A stretch of 64,000 nt of DNA from Teredinibacter franksiae. Lineage in GTDB: Bacteria > Pseudomonadota > Gammaproteobacteria > Pseudomonadales > Cellvibrionaceae. The position numbers were made by a program, and so were the translations under genes. A model generated the notes under the pieces. It was not told the DNA's origin. It was given only the letters and a program-made list of their open reading frames with translations, and searched no databases. The stretch is taken from contig NZ_JACJUV010000001.1 of assembly GCF_014218805.1 (NCBI RefSeq), forward strand, positions 2,926,501 to 2,990,500, read 5' to 3'. Below, piece by piece: positions 36,712-46,486 of the stretch; the stretch's first letter is position 1, and every line of letters starts with the position of its first letter.

Positions 36712-37391
36712 TGGCGATTGAATTAAAAATGGATCAAAAATTACTGCATCTTATGCATTTGGTTAGCCCGGCTTTACCGGTTGGTGCATATGCTTACTCC
36801 CAAGGGCAGGAATATGCCGTAGAAAGTGGCTGGCTTAAAGGTGACGGTGCGTTAGCGGAATGGATTAGCGGTGTTCTACGTTTTAGCGTGGGTTGTTTGG
36901 ATTTGCCGGTACTCTTACGATTACATGCCGCATGGGCAGCCAACGACGCGGAAAAAGTTAACGAATGGAATCATTTTGTGCGGGCAAATCGCGAAACTAG
37001 TGAACTGCTGCTGGAAGATGAGCAACTTGGTCAGGCATTACAGCGTTTATTAGTCTCGCTTGATATTCAATCGACAATTGAAATAGCTGCGCCCAGCAGT
37101 TTTGTTACTCAGTTCGCACTGGCGGGTGTACGTTGGCAAATTAGCTCCGACGATTTAATACAAGGTTTTGCATGGAGCTGGTTAGAAAATCAAATAGCTG
37201 CTGCCACAAAAATTGTGCCTTTGGGGCAAACCCATGCACAACAATTATTGGTTCAACTGATGGCGTTAATACCAGAGGTCTGCGCTAAAGCGAAACAATT
37301 AAGTGACGATGAAATTGGTATTGGGTTGCCCGCTTTGGCGATTGCCTCGTCATTACACGAAAGGCAGTATTCCCGTCTATTTCGGTCTTAA
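36711..37391 (+). CDS. ureF: Urease accessory protein UreF
   Basis: 226 residues from ATG 36711, one base inside the ureE stop; ATG 36729 is a possible shorter start. The hallmark N-terminus [23 protein letters not shown] is present, with [19 protein letters not shown] and a helical C-terminus. UreF is the all-alpha protein that links UreD and UreG and gates GTP hydrolysis during nickel insertion. Coupling to ureE keeps their amounts matched. Confidence 0.95.
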   Translation: MAIELKMDQKLLHLMHLVSPALPVGAYAYSQGQEYAVESGWLKGDGALAEWISGVLRFSVGCLDLPVLLRLHAAWAANDAEKVNEWNHFVRANRETSELLLEDEQLGQALQRLLVSLDIQSTIEIAAPSSFVTQFALAGVRWQISSDDLIQGFAWSWLENQIAAATKIVPLGQTHAQQLLVQLMALIPEVCAKAKQLSDDEIGIGLPALAIASSLHERQYSRLFRS

Positions 37392-37406
37392 CTGGGGTGT
37401 TTAGGC

Positions 37407-37426
37407 GCGCTCTATTGTAAGAGCGC
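37407..37426 (+). terminator. Hairpin after ureF
   Basis: GCGCTCT-ATTGTA-AGAGCGC followed by TTTATAG. The T-run is short, so it is a weak terminator or an mRNA-stabilising hairpin before ureG. Confidence 0.45.
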
Positions 37427-37510
37427 TTTATAGCAATAAAGTACACATCTCATGTGGCTTAGAGAGCGAAATTAGATGTGTGAAATTAAAGCGAGAAAAG
37501 AAAAATAGTT

Positions 37511-38125
37511 ATGACCAACAAAAAACCCACATTAAGACTTGGCATTGGTGGCCCCGTAGGCTCTGGAAAAACCGCACTGGTTAAAACGCTTTGTGCGGTG
37601 TTAAAAGACAAATACAGCATTGCGGTGATTACCAACGACATTTACACCCGCGAAGATGCCGAATTCCTTTTGCGTCACGAGGTGCTGGAACAAGACCGTA
37701 TTATGGGTGTAGAAACGGGCGGTTGCCCCCATACGGCTATTCGTGAAGATGCCTCCATGAATTTGTCTGCCGTGGCCGAATTGCAAAACCGTTTTGATAA
37801 CCTCGATGTGATATTGATTGAGAGCGGTGGCGACAATTTAGCCGCTACCTTTAGCCCAGAACTTTCCGATTTAACACTCTATGTCATCGATGTTTCCGCC
37901 GGAGATAAAATCCCACGTAAAGGTGGGCCAGGTATAACCAAATCTGACCTTCTTATTATCAATAAAATCGATTTGGCACCTTACGTTGGCGCGGACTTAG
38001 GCGTGATGGATCGCGATGCTAAAAAAATGCGTGGCGAAAAGCCCTTTGTATTCTCTAATTTAAAAGATGAAATTGGCGTGAAGGAAATCATAAGCTTTAT
38101 CGAAAAACAAGGCATGCTGGGGTAG
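37511..38125 (+). CDS. ureG: Urease accessory protein UreG (GTPase)
   Basis: 204 residues with the P-loop [16 protein letters not shown], the CPH metal motif in [35 protein letters not shown] and the guanine-specificity motif NKID. UreG is a SIMIBI GTPase that carries nickel from UreE and drives urease maturation. It starts about 120 bases after ureF and is followed four bases later by the permease gene. Confidence 0.98.
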   Translation: MTNKKPTLRLGIGGPVGSGKTALVKTLCAVLKDKYSIAVITNDIYTREDAEFLLRHEVLEQDRIMGVETGGCPHTAIREDASMNLSAVAELQNRFDNLDVILIESGGDNLAATFSPELSDLTLYVIDVSAGDKIPRKGGPGITKSDLLIINKIDLAPYVGADLGVMDRDAKKMRGEKPFVFSNLKDEIGVKEIISFIEKQGMLG

Positions 38126-38129
38126 CGCA

Positions 38130-38759
38130 ATGGAAACCGCCGCAATCACCAGTTTTTTGTTTATGGGTTTGGCTCTAGGCTTGATACACGCCTTCGATCC
38201 CGATCATCTCGCGGCTGTGAGCGGCTTAAGTGCCGGGGACGTTAATACCAGTGAACGAGCCCCGTCGCTATTGGGTAACTTTCGTTTTGCCATACAGTGG
38301 TCTGTGGGGCATGGTTCGGCCCTGCTTATTATTGCCTTGTTTGTCTTTGTAGCCGGTAGCGCCATTCCTGCAGAGCTCAGCGCATTCGCTGAACACAGTG
38401 TCGCGTTTATGTTGATAGCGATAGGCCTATTGGCATTCTGGCGACTCAAAACAAATCGTGAGCACCTTGCTAGCGGTGTAAGCGCGCCAATTGTTGGCCT
38501 GATTCACGGTACTGCCGGGTCTGCTCCACTGCTGGCACTAATTCCTGTGTCTCAAATTACCCAGCCTGCCGTCGGTATTGTCTACGTGCTGTTTTTTAGT
38601 GCAGGGGTAGTGCTGGCTATGGCTGGTTTTGGGGGGGTGATTGCTCACTCAATGCGCATGGTAAAGCGTAGTTACCATGCGTTACATGCCGTGCTTCAAG
38701 GCTTTATGGCGGCATTTTCGTTATTGCTTGGCCTGTATCTCGCTTTTTCAAGCCTGTAA
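38130..38759 (+). CDS. UreH-like nickel permease (NiCoT/NicO-type)
   Basis: 209 residues with about six hydrophobic helices. The NiCoT signature HX4DH is present as HAFDPDH in helix 1 and is followed by SVGHGSALL, the second metal-selectivity motif. FLFMGLALGLIHAF and GLIHGTAGSAPLLALIP are typical of UreH proteins in urease operons. It would bring nickel into the cytoplasm for urease. It is the last gene of the urease operon, four bases after ureG. Confidence 0.85.
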   Translation: METAAITSFLFMGLALGLIHAFDPDHLAAVSGLSAGDVNTSERAPSLLGNFRFAIQWSVGHGSALLIIALFVFVAGSAIPAELSAFAEHSVAFMLIAIGLLAFWRLKTNREHLASGVSAPIVGLIHGTAGSAPLLALIPVSQITQPAVGIVYVLFFSAGVVLAMAGFGGVIAHSMRMVKRSYHALHAVLQGFMAAFSLLLGLYLAFSSL

Positions 38760-38768
38760 TTCAAGTGG

Positions 38769-38785
38769 CGCACCAATAGTGTGTT
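38769..38785 (+). promoter_or_regulatory. NtrC-like box 1, upstream of urtA
   Basis: CGCACCAATAGTGTGTT has GCAC-N7-GTGT, one base from the NtrC core GCAC-N7-GTGC. It lies about 40 bases upstream of a better box. Confidence 0.5.
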
Positions 38786-38809
38786 GATAAAAGAATGCAC
38801 CTGCGTTTT

Positions 38810-38826
38810 AGCACTGGAATGGTGCA
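38810..38826 (+). promoter_or_regulatory. NtrC-like box 2, upstream of urtA
   Basis: AGCACTGGAATGGTGCA has the perfect core GCAC-N7-GTGC and 3' half GGTGCA. It stands about 117 bases before the -24 element, a usual enhancer distance. Confidence 0.7.
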
Positions 38827-38941
38827 CAGGATATCGGCGGCGGTTGTTACAAATTAAGTCAGCATTTAATGCATACGCTAAATCTCTTTATTTTTCAAAT
38901 ACTTAAGAATAATATTTTCGTCTGAATCGTCAAAAACCAAA

Positions 38942-38957
38942 TTGGCACCATTTCTGC
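38942..38957 (+). promoter_or_regulatory. Sigma-54 (-24/-12) promoter for urtABCDE
   Basis: TTGGCACCATTTCTGC contains a perfect TGGCAC and GC ten bases after GG. It lies about 75 bases before the urtA start. Confidence 0.8.
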
Positions 38958-39032
38958 GTTGTCTCTTCCGCATTACCCGTACGGGAAATAAAAAAATTTA
39001 ACCCAACACACATCTCTTCGGAGGAGATAAAC

Positions 39033-40331
39033 ATGCAAAAACTTTTGAAAAAAACGGGTATAGCCTTGGGGGCTGTAGCACTGACAATTGGTGCTTATAC
39101 CGCGCAGGCTGCCGATACAATCAAGGTTGGCGTACTTCATTCTCTATCGGGCACCATGGCTATTAGTGAAACTACACTGAAAGATACCGTGTTAATGATG
39201 GTGGAAGAGCAAAACAAAAAAGGCGGCCTGCTGGGTAAGAAGTTAGAAGCGGTGGTAGTAGACCCGGCCTCAAACTGGCCTCTGTTTGCTGAAAAAACTA
39301 AAGAGCTTTTAGAAAAAGAAAAAGTTGACGTTATTTTCGGCTGCTGGACTTCAGTATCACGCAAATCAGTACTGCCTGTTATTGAAGAGCTGAATGGCCT
39401 GCTGTTCTACCCGGTTCAATACGAAGGTGAAGAATCTTCGAAAAATGTTTTCTACACCGGTGCGGCACCTAACCAGCAGGCGATCCCTGCCGTTGACTAC
39501 CTAATGAGCAAAGACGGTGGTGACGTTAAGCGTTGGGTTCTAGAAGGTACCGACTATGTGTACCCGCGTACGACCAATAAAATTCTTGAGCAGTACCTGC
39601 TCAGTAAAGGCGTGAAAGCGGCCGATATTTCTATTAACTATACGCCGTTTGGCCATTCAGACTGGCAAACACGTGTAGCTGAAATTAAGAAATTTGGCTC
39701 TGCTGGCAAGAAAACAGCCGTTGTTTCCACCATCAATGGCGATGCTAACGTGCCTTTCTACAAAGAGCTGGGTAACGCTGGTGTGTCTGCGGAAGATATT
39801 CCTGTTGTTGCTTTCTCTGTAGGTGAAGAAGAGCTGAGTGGTTTCGATACCAAGCCTCTGGTAGGTCACCTGGCTGCATGGAATTACTTCATGAGTGTTG
39901 ACGATGAAGCTAACGATGCATTTATCGCTAAGTGGCACAAGTTTATTAAGAGTGAAGAGCGTGTAACCAACGACCCAATGGAGGCAACCTATATTGGCTT
40001 TAAAGCATGGGCTAAAGCAGTAGAGAAAGCCAAAACGACCGACGTCGATAAAGTGCGCTCTGCTATGTACGGCATTCAGGTTTCTAACCTGACCGGTGGC
40101 ATTGCTGAAGTTCTGCCTAACCACCACTTCACCAAGCCTGTATTAATTGGTGAAATTCAAGAAGACGGTCAGTTTGAAACGGTATGGTCTACAGACAGCG
40201 AAGTTGCTGGCGATGCCTGGACTGATTTCCTGCCAGAAAGCGCCAAAATTATTTCGGATTGGCAAGACCCTAAAGTGGCTTGCGGTAATTACAATACTGA
40301 AACCAAGAAATGCTCTGGTCAAAACTTTTAG
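39033..40331 (+). CDS. urtA: Urea ABC transporter, substrate-binding protein UrtA
   Basis: 432 residues with a signal peptide (ALGAVALTIGAYTAQA) and a mature start DTIKVGVLHSLSGTMAISET, diagnostic of UrtA. Other family stretches are FGCWTSVSRKSVLPV, LLFYPVQYEGEESSKNVFYTGAAPNQQ and GTDYVYPRTTNKI. A strong ribosome site (CGGAGGAG) precedes the ATG. It is the periplasmic high-affinity urea receptor of the transporter. It is the first gene of urtABCDE, under a sigma-54 promoter, and is followed by a hairpin that may raise its level relative to the membrane subunits. Confidence 0.97.
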   Translation: MQKLLKKTGIALGAVALTIGAYTAQAADTIKVGVLHSLSGTMAISETTLKDTVLMMVEEQNKKGGLLGKKLEAVVVDPASNWPLFAEKTKELLEKEKVDVIFGCWTSVSRKSVLPVIEELNGLLFYPVQYEGEESSKNVFYTGAAPNQQAIPAVDYLMSKDGGDVKRWVLEGTDYVYPRTTNKILEQYLLSKGVKAADISINYTPFGHSDWQTRVAEIKKFGSAGKKTAVVSTINGDANVPFYKELGNAGVSAEDIPVVAFSVGEEELSGFDTKPLVGHLAAWNYFMSVDDEANDAFIAKWHKFIKSEERVTNDPMEATYIGFKAWAKAVEKAKTTDVDKVRSAMYGIQVSNLTGGIAEVLPNHHFTKPVLIGEIQEDGQFETVWSTDSEVAGDAWTDFLPESAKIISDWQDPKVACGNYNTETKKCSGQNF

Positions 40332-40391
40332 TGGCTAATAACGGCCAGACTTTAAAGAGATTCTGAGTTAAATTGAATCTTATACAGTGTG

Positions 40392-40415
40392 ATTGCCCCG
40401 GCGTAAGCCGGGGTA
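40392..40415 (+). other. Intercistronic hairpin after urtA
   Basis: CCCCGGC-GTAA-GCCGGGG, extended by three flanking A-T pairs and a G-T pair, with no T-run. It resembles the hairpins after binding-protein genes that protect the upstream mRNA or reduce read-through into urtB. Confidence 0.7.
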
Positions 40416-40492
40416 ATTAAATGGCGATTTGGCAAAGTATGGTGCAATGCTTGCCGAATCAATAAGCCAATTAAGCAATTTGCGGAAAAAAA

Positions 40493-42166
40493 ATGAAAGC
40501 TAAACTAATAGCCGCTTTTCTATTGCTTGCCACAGTTGTTTTATCTTTTTCAAACACCTATGCCGATAATACGGCAGACGGGATTGTGTTTGAAAAAGAG
40601 CTGGCCACTGCAGAGCAGGTACAGTTCGATGGGTTAGTGGGGGAGTTGAGCGCAAAGTCGTTTTCCACTAAAGCCGATGTTATCGACAAATTATCCAATT
40701 CCAAAGATCTTCGTGCGCTGTCAACCTTCAAAATTATGTTGGCTGGTTCACTCTATTATCAAAAAAGTGACAAAACTATTGTTACTATCGAAAAGGTTGA
40801 GGGCGGCTTTCTGGTTACCAGTGTTGCTTCTGGCGAAGTGCTGGGTGTGGTTGGTAAACGGAAGGTTAAAAAAGTGACTATCAATAATCAGTTGCGTGAG
40901 AAATTACGTACCGCCATAGCCATTTTGGAACTCACCGCCGACGATAAGGCGCTTCGCCTAGAGTCTGCTCGTAATCTTATTAAATCCCCCGACGACAGCT
41001 TGCGCGAACTGCTCAGTGAAACGCTATTAAGCGAAAAAAGTGAGGACGTTAGGCATCTGTTGCAAGTGGCGATAGCGCGTATCGATATTAAATCGGGCGA
41101 AAAAGCCCTACGCATGGCCGCTGTAGAAAAATTGGGTACGGCCGTCGAACCAGAAGCCGTTGCCGTGTTGAATCAGCTTGTCGAAAAAGATGAGAATGGC
41201 AAATATGTAGAAGCCGATAAAGAGCTTGCGCAGCTGGCCGAAAAGAAATTAAAACTGGTGGATACTAAACTTAGTTTTTTCAAATTTGCGGAAAACTTAC
41301 TGTTTGGGATTAGTCTAGGCTCGGTACTTTTACTGGCAGCGATTGGTTTAGCGATTACCTTCGGCGTGATGGGCGTTATCAATATGGCCCACGGCGAAAT
41401 GATAATGTTGGGTGCTTATACTACTTTCGCAATCCAACAAATGTTCCCTAATTTGATGGGGGTTTCGCTAATACTGGCAATTCCCGCGGCTTTTTTGGTG
41501 TCGGGTACCACAGGCGTACTGATAGAACGTCTCGTTATTCGCCACCTATACGGCCGCCCACTCGATACGCTTCTTGCGACCTTTGGCATTAGCTTAATAC
41601 TACAGCAAGCCGTTCGTACCTACCGTGCAAACAATGTACCCGTGGTAACCCCTGAGTGGATGAGTGGTTCCTGGGTGATTAATGGCGCAATGTCGGTAAC
41701 CTTCAACCGCATTTTTATTCTGCTGTTCGCACTCTTTGTATTATTTATGCTCGCACTACTGCTACGTAAAACACTAGTAGGTTTGCAGATGCGCGCCGTT
41801 ACCCAAAACCGTGCAATGGCGAACTCTATGGGTATTCGTTCCAACTGGGTGGATGCGCTTACATTTGGTTTGGGTTCGGGTATTGCGGGTATTGCCGGTG
41901 TAGCGCTTAGCCAGATCACCAATGTAGGCCCGAACCTAGGCCAGAGCTACATCATCGATTCCTTTATGGTTGTAGTGTTTGGCGGTGTCGGCAATTTAAT
42001 GGGTACTTTTATTGGTGCTATGAGCTTGGGGATTGTAAATAAATTCCTTGAGCCGGTTACCGGTGCCGTAATTGGAAAAATTATTGTGTTGGTATTTATT
42101 ATTCTATTTATCCAATGGCGGCCGCGCGGACTATTTGCGCTTAAAGGCCGGTTTGTGGAGGATTAA
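40493..42166 (+). CDS. urtB: Urea ABC transporter, permease UrtB
   Basis: 557 residues. A signal peptide and a periplasmic helical-repeat region (about 25-265, with ALRLESARNLIKSPDDSLRELL) precede the LivH-like permease domain. That domain reads LFGISLGSVLLLAAIGLAITFGVMGVINMAHGEMIMLGAY and ends HGEMIM-type to GLFALKGRFVED. The long N-terminal extension is usual for UrtB and absent from amino-acid LivH. It forms one half of the membrane channel with UrtC, whose gene starts three bases later. Confidence 0.96.
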   Translation: MKAKLIAAFLLLATVVLSFSNTYADNTADGIVFEKELATAEQVQFDGLVGELSAKSFSTKADVIDKLSNSKDLRALSTFKIMLAGSLYYQKSDKTIVTIEKVEGGFLVTSVASGEVLGVVGKRKVKKVTINNQLREKLRTAIAILELTADDKALRLESARNLIKSPDDSLRELLSETLLSEKSEDVRHLLQVAIARIDIKSGEKALRMAAVEKLGTAVEPEAVAVLNQLVEKDENGKYVEADKELAQLAEKKLKLVDTKLSFFKFAENLLFGISLGSVLLLAAIGLAITFGVMGVINMAHGEMIMLGAYTTFAIQQMFPNLMGVSLILAIPAAFLVSGTTGVLIERLVIRHLYGRPLDTLLATFGISLILQQAVRTYRANNVPVVTPEWMSGSWVINGAMSVTFNRIFILLFALFVLFMLALLLRKTLVGLQMRAVTQNRAMANSMGIRSNWVDALTFGLGSGIAGIAGVALSQITNVGPNLGQSYIIDSFMVVVFGGVGNLMGTFIGAMSLGIVNKFLEPVTGAVIGKIIVLVFIILFIQWRPRGLFALKGRFVED

Positions 42167-42169
42167 ATT

Positions 42170-43363
42170 ATGTTTAAGCATTCTCTACTCTATACCCTAA
42201 TTGCGAACGATAAAGTGGGCCGCTATGTGCTTGCAGCGCTGGCGTTGGCCATGTTTGTTATTCCGCTATTAAACCTGTTAATGCCAGAGGGCTCGTTCTT
42301 CCATGTGCCCACCTATACCGTAACTCTGCTGGGGAAATACCTTTGCTATGCACTATTGGCGTTAGCGTTGGATTTGGTTTGGGGCTACTGTGGCATTCTA
42401 AGTCTGGGGCATGGCGCTTTTTTTGCACTAGGTGGCTATGCCATGGGTATGTACCTGATGCGTCAGATCGGTGATCGTGGCGTATACGGTAACCCAATCC
42501 TGCCGGACTTTATGGTATTTCTGAATTTGGATAAGCTGCCGTGGTTTTGGCAGGGCTTCGATATGTTCTGGTTCGCCATGGTAATGGTGATGTTCGTACC
42601 GGCGTTGTTGGCATTTATTTTTGGTTGGCTGGCGTTTCGTTCACGGGTAACCGGGGTTTATCTGTCTATTATTACTCAGGCGTTAACCTACGCACTTTGG
42701 CAGGCCTTCCTACTTAACGATTTTGGTTTTGGCGGTAATAACGGTTTTACCGACTTTAAGGAAATTATAGGCTTTAATGTACAGGCCGATGGCACACGCA
42801 TAGCCTTGTTTATGCTCTCGGCCTTTTTTGTGATTCTGGCGTACTTGTTAAGCCGCTATATCACCACATCTAAATTTGGTCGGGTTCTGGTTTCTATTCG
42901 CGATGCCGAAAGCCGTTCGCGCTTTCTGGGTTATCGGGTTGAGCACTACAAATTATTTGTTTTTGTTATATCGGCAATATTGGCCGGTATAGCCGGTGCT
43001 TTGTTTGTACCGCAGGTGGGTATTATTAACCCCGGAGAATTTCACCCGCTGAATTCTATCGAAATTGTTATATGGGTGGCGCTAGGCGGCAGAGGCACCC
43101 TGTACGGGGCGATAATCGGTGCGGTTGTTGTTAATTACGCAAAAACCTATTTCACTGGGGCCTTCCCCGAAATCTGGCTGTTTATGTTGGGTGGTCTCTT
43201 TGTTATTTCTACCACTTTTTTACCGCGCGGAATTGTGGGCTTAGCCGAAGATTTGGTGGCAAGGCGAAAAAAGACGCTCGACAAGCATGAGACTAGCGAA
43301 GAAAGGCCGGACGGTAAAAATCCGAATGACAAAAATATTTCAGTTGGGGGGGCAGAGGCATGA
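42170..43363 (+). CDS. urtC: Urea ABC transporter, permease UrtC
   Basis: 397 residues, LivM-like, with about ten membrane helices. Family stretches are LDLVWGYCGILSLGHGAFFALGGYAMGMYLMR, RVTGVYLSIITQALTYALWQAFLLNDFGFGGNNG and NSIEIVIWVALGGRGTLYGAI. The cytoplasmic tail is charged. It pairs with UrtB. Its stop overlaps the urtD start by four bases, consistent with coupled translation. Confidence 0.96.
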   Translation: MFKHSLLYTLIANDKVGRYVLAALALAMFVIPLLNLLMPEGSFFHVPTYTVTLLGKYLCYALLALALDLVWGYCGILSLGHGAFFALGGYAMGMYLMRQIGDRGVYGNPILPDFMVFLNLDKLPWFWQGFDMFWFAMVMVMFVPALLAFIFGWLAFRSRVTGVYLSIITQALTYALWQAFLLNDFGFGGNNGFTDFKEIIGFNVQADGTRIALFMLSAFFVILAYLLSRYITTSKFGRVLVSIRDAESRSRFLGYRVEHYKLFVFVISAILAGIAGALFVPQVGIINPGEFHPLNSIEIVIWVALGGRGTLYGAIIGAVVVNYAKTYFTGAFPEIWLFMLGGLFVISTTFLPRGIVGLAEDLVARRKKTLDKHETSEERPDGKNPNDKNISVGGAEA

Positions 43364-44136
43364 CACAGATTGATTTGCCCACAAACGCGCAGTCTCAAGT
43401 TCGCAGTATTTTGTACCTAAACGGCGTTACTAAATCGTTTGATGGCTTTAAAGCCATCAATAATCTTTCGCTTGATATCTCGCCGGGTGAGTTGCGAGCC
43501 ATTATAGGCCCCAATGGTGCAGGAAAAAGTACGATGATGGATATCATCACCGGCAAAACCCGCCCCGATGAAGGTGAAGTACGTTTTAAAGATAATATTG
43601 ATTTAACCCGCTTCGATGAGGCCGATATTGCCAATATGGGTATAGGCCGAAAATTTCAGAAACCAACGGTAATAGAAAGCCTAACCGTGTGGGACAATTT
43701 GGAATTGGCCTTGGCCGGAAACCGCAAAATTTGGCAAACACTGTTTTTTAAATTGAAAGCAGAGCAGTCCAGCCGTGTGGAAGAAGTTATGGAGTTAATT
43801 GGTCTAAAAGAAAAAAAATTAGACCTGGCTGCAAATTTGTCCCATGGGCAGAAGCAGTGGTTAGAAATTGGCATGTTGTTTATCCAAGAACCGGAAGTAC
43901 TATTGGTAGACGAACCCGCCGGTGGCATGACGGACTACGAAACCATGGAAACCGCACGTCTGCTAAAAGATATTGCTAAAAGTCACTCGGTAATCGTGGT
44001 AGAACACGATATGGAATTTGTGCGAGCTTTGGAAAGTAAGGTCACGGTACTGCATGAAGGTAGTGTGCTAGCCGAAGGCTCTCTGGAAAAAGTGTCGGCG
44101 GACCCACGGGTAATTGAGGTGTATTTAGGCCGGTAA
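43360..44136 (+). CDS. urtD: Urea ABC transporter, ATPase UrtD
   Basis: 258 residues, LivG-like, with Walker A GPNGAGKST, the Q-loop region GIGRKFQKPTV, signature LSHGQKQWLEIGM, Walker B VLLVDEPAGGM and the H-loop VVEHDMEF. LSHGQ in place of LSGGQ and the MTDYETMETA segment are typical of UrtD. It hydrolyses ATP for urea import together with UrtE. Confidence 0.97.
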   Translation: MTQIDLPTNAQSQVRSILYLNGVTKSFDGFKAINNLSLDISPGELRAIIGPNGAGKSTMMDIITGKTRPDEGEVRFKDNIDLTRFDEADIANMGIGRKFQKPTVIESLTVWDNLELALAGNRKIWQTLFFKLKAEQSSRVEEVMELIGLKEKKLDLAANLSHGQKQWLEIGMLFIQEPEVLLVDEPAGGMTDYETMETARLLKDIAKSHSVIVVEHDMEFVRALESKVTVLHEGSVLAEGSLEKVSADPRVIEVYLGR

Positions 44137-44195
44137 TTCAGTGCTTAGGTTATTCTAATCTACACAAACATCGTGTACTACACGGGTTAAATTAT

Positions 44196-44891
44196 ATGTT
44201 AAGTGCAAAAAATATTGATTTATTCTACGGTGCCAGTCAGGCGTTGAGTGACGTAAGCCTGGAGGCAAAGCAGGGTGAAATCACCTGCATTCTCGGGCGT
44301 AACGGTGTAGGCAAGTCCAGCCTTATGCAGGCTGTAACGGGGCGAGAGCCAGTGCGTGCAGGTAGTATTACCTGGAATGAAAAAGATATTACCAAGTTAT
44401 CGGCTGCGGAAAGAGCCCGCCTGGGTATTGCCTATGTACCTCAAGGCCGCCAAATTTTTTCTCAGTTGACCGTATTGGAAAATATGAAAACGGGTTTTGC
44501 GGCACTGCCGAGATCGCAACGAAAAATAAAGGATGAAATATTCGATTTATTTCCCGTATTGCGAAAAATGACGCGTCGGCGTGGGGGTGATCTGTCTGGA
44601 GGGCAGCAACAGCAGTTGTCGATTGCTCGTGCATTGGTTATGCAGCCCAAGCTATTAATTTTGGACGAGCCTACCGAGGGTATTCAGCCATCGATCATTA
44701 AAGATATTCACAGCGTTATCAGTATTCTGCGCCAGCAGGGTGAGATGGCAATCCTTCTTGTTGAGCAGTACTTTGAATTTGCCCGAGATCTAGGTGACAA
44801 ATACTCGGTGATGGATCGCGGTGTTGTGACGCTCTCGGGCGAGGTTGCTTCTATGAATGAGGAGGAGGTTCGTAAGTACCTTACGGTGTAA
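44196..44891 (+). CDS. urtE: Urea ABC transporter, ATPase UrtE
   Basis: 231 residues, LivF-like, starting MLSAKNIDLFYGASQALSDVSL with Walker A GRNGVGKSS, signature LSGGQQQQLSIARAL, Walker B LLILDEPTEGIQPSII and H-loop-region LLVEQYFEFA (here Gln in place of the usual His, as in the LivF group). It begins 59 bases after urtD and closes the operon; an inverted repeat follows. Confidence 0.97.
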   Translation: MLSAKNIDLFYGASQALSDVSLEAKQGEITCILGRNGVGKSSLMQAVTGREPVRAGSITWNEKDITKLSAAERARLGIAYVPQGRQIFSQLTVLENMKTGFAALPRSQRKIKDEIFDLFPVLRKMTRRRGGDLSGGQQQQLSIARALVMQPKLLILDEPTEGIQPSIIKDIHSVISILRQQGEMAILLVEQYFEFARDLGDKYSVMDRGVVTLSGEVASMNEEEVRKYLTV

Positions 44892-44956
44892 TCCCGAGTG
44901 TCTATATTCTAGTTTACCGCTTCCTTTTACCCATCTAATTACCCATCTGGCAAACC

Positions 44957-44983
44957 GATTAGCCCTCCCTTGAAGGGCTAATC
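44957..44983 (+). terminator. Inverted repeat after urtE
   Basis: Perfect ten-base arms GATTAGCCCT / AGGGCTAATC with a seven-base loop. No T-run follows, so termination strength is uncertain. Confidence 0.5.
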
Positions 44984-45124
44984 AACGCATGCCGAGATTG
45001 AGCATAATTCACACATTTTCCATTGTCCGTCCTTTGCGCTAGTACCTCGTAAATAAGCCTGTTTTTTGTCCCACTTACATAACGCGTTATTTGAGTGCAA
45101 AACCTCGTGCACTAGTTTGGGGAT

Positions 45125-45141
45125 TGCACCATTTCTGTGCT
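45125..45141 (+). promoter_or_regulatory. NtrC-like box upstream of porin-glnK-amtB
   Basis: TGCACCATTTCTGTGCT carries the core GCAC-N7-GTGC and the consensus left half TGCACCA. It is about 75 bases before the -24 element. Confidence 0.75.
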
Positions 45142-45215
45142 TTTGGCGCGCCTGTTTGTATTGGTTGTGCCGGGTGACACCGTTAACTAATTGATAAATA
45201 TAGAAATAATAAAGT

Positions 45216-45231
45216 TGGCTTAGTTAGTGCA
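45216..45231 (+). promoter_or_regulatory. Sigma-54 (-24/-12) promoter for porin-glnK-amtB
   Basis: TTGGCTTAGTTAGTGC has GG and GC ten bases apart, TGGC at -24 and GTGC at -12, followed by A. It lies about 80 bases before the start codon. Confidence 0.65.
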
Positions 45232-45308
45232 AATCCAAAGGCAAGCTCGTTCGTAATGGGTAGCGAAAAGCTAACAAAACATACAAAAGTTAATTTTGGA
45301 GGAAACAC

Positions 45309-45998
45309 ATGAAAATATCTAAATCAATTCTTGCTGGTGCTGTAGCGGCTTCTGTCGCTTTAGTGGGTATGGCTCCTGTTGCTCAGGCTGAAGTGTCTGC
45401 TTCTGTTGGTGTGGCGAGTAGTTACTTGTGGCGCGGTATCGACCTAGGTGACGGTTACGGTACTCCGGCTGTTTTTGGTGACCTGGGCTTCAGCGAAGGC
45501 GGTTTCTACGCGGGTACTTGGGTCAGTTCTGGTGATGCAAATGGCGGAACCGAGTACGATTTGTATTTGGGTTATGGCGGTGAAGCGGGTGATTTCTCTT
45601 ACGATGTGAGCCTCTGGTCCTACCAGTACCCAACTGCTTCTACTCGTTATTTAGGTTTTAACAGCGAAGGTGAAATCGTCGTATCCCCATCTAATGACGA
45701 AAGTAACATCGGTGATTTGATGGAAGCCGTCGTATCTCTTGGTTACGGTCCTGTGAGCTTGAGCTACTACCACGGTATCCAGGATTTGGAAGATTACTAC
45801 TACGTTAATGCGGGCGTATCTTTCGGCGATTTCGGTGTTAATTTGGGTGCACATGAAGATGACATGATGCACATAGATTTCTCCTACGCCTACAACGACA
45901 ACTTGAGCTTCACTTTTAGCCAGGTTGTTGACAATGTTGACGGCGACTACGATGACGATTTGAATGTGGTTGTTTCCTACAGCATACCTATCGAATAA
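45309..45998 (+). CDS. TorF-family putative porin (TIGR02001 type)
   Basis: 229 residues with a signal peptide (LAGAVAASVALVGMAPVAQA) and an outer-membrane barrel of alternating strands; the start EVSASVGVASSYLWRGIDLGDG is the hallmark of the TIGR02001/TorF group. It ends in a beta-strand VVVSYSIPIE. GGAGG precedes the ATG. Genes of this family are often placed before glnK-amtB, and here the NtrC and sigma-54 sites in front of it suggest it is made under nitrogen limitation. An ammonium or urea channel is likely but not proven. Confidence 0.88.
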   Translation: MKISKSILAGAVAASVALVGMAPVAQAEVSASVGVASSYLWRGIDLGDGYGTPAVFGDLGFSEGGFYAGTWVSSGDANGGTEYDLYLGYGGEAGDFSYDVSLWSYQYPTASTRYLGFNSEGEIVVSPSNDESNIGDLMEAVVSLGYGPVSLSYYHGIQDLEDYYYVNAGVSFGDFGVNLGAHEDDMMHIDFSYAYNDNLSFTFSQVVDNVDGDYDDDLNVVVSYSIPIE

Positions 45999-46048
45999 GC
46001 ATTGCTTGAAAGTCGCTGGCTAGTTTTGTCGGCGGCTTTATTGACTGA

Positions 46049-46435
<387 letters not shown>

Positions 46436-46486
46436 ATCCTTACTTAGTTTATGAGTAAGTAGAATCCCAAATTCCGGAGAACTGCT

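Larger units (their letters stand above)
44984..45308. other. Regulatory region upstream of the porin-glnK-amtB operon
   Basis: About 325 bases without a gene. It holds an NtrC-like box (45125-45141) and a sigma-54 promoter (45216-45231). GGAGG just before 45309 is the ribosome site. Confidence 0.7.
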
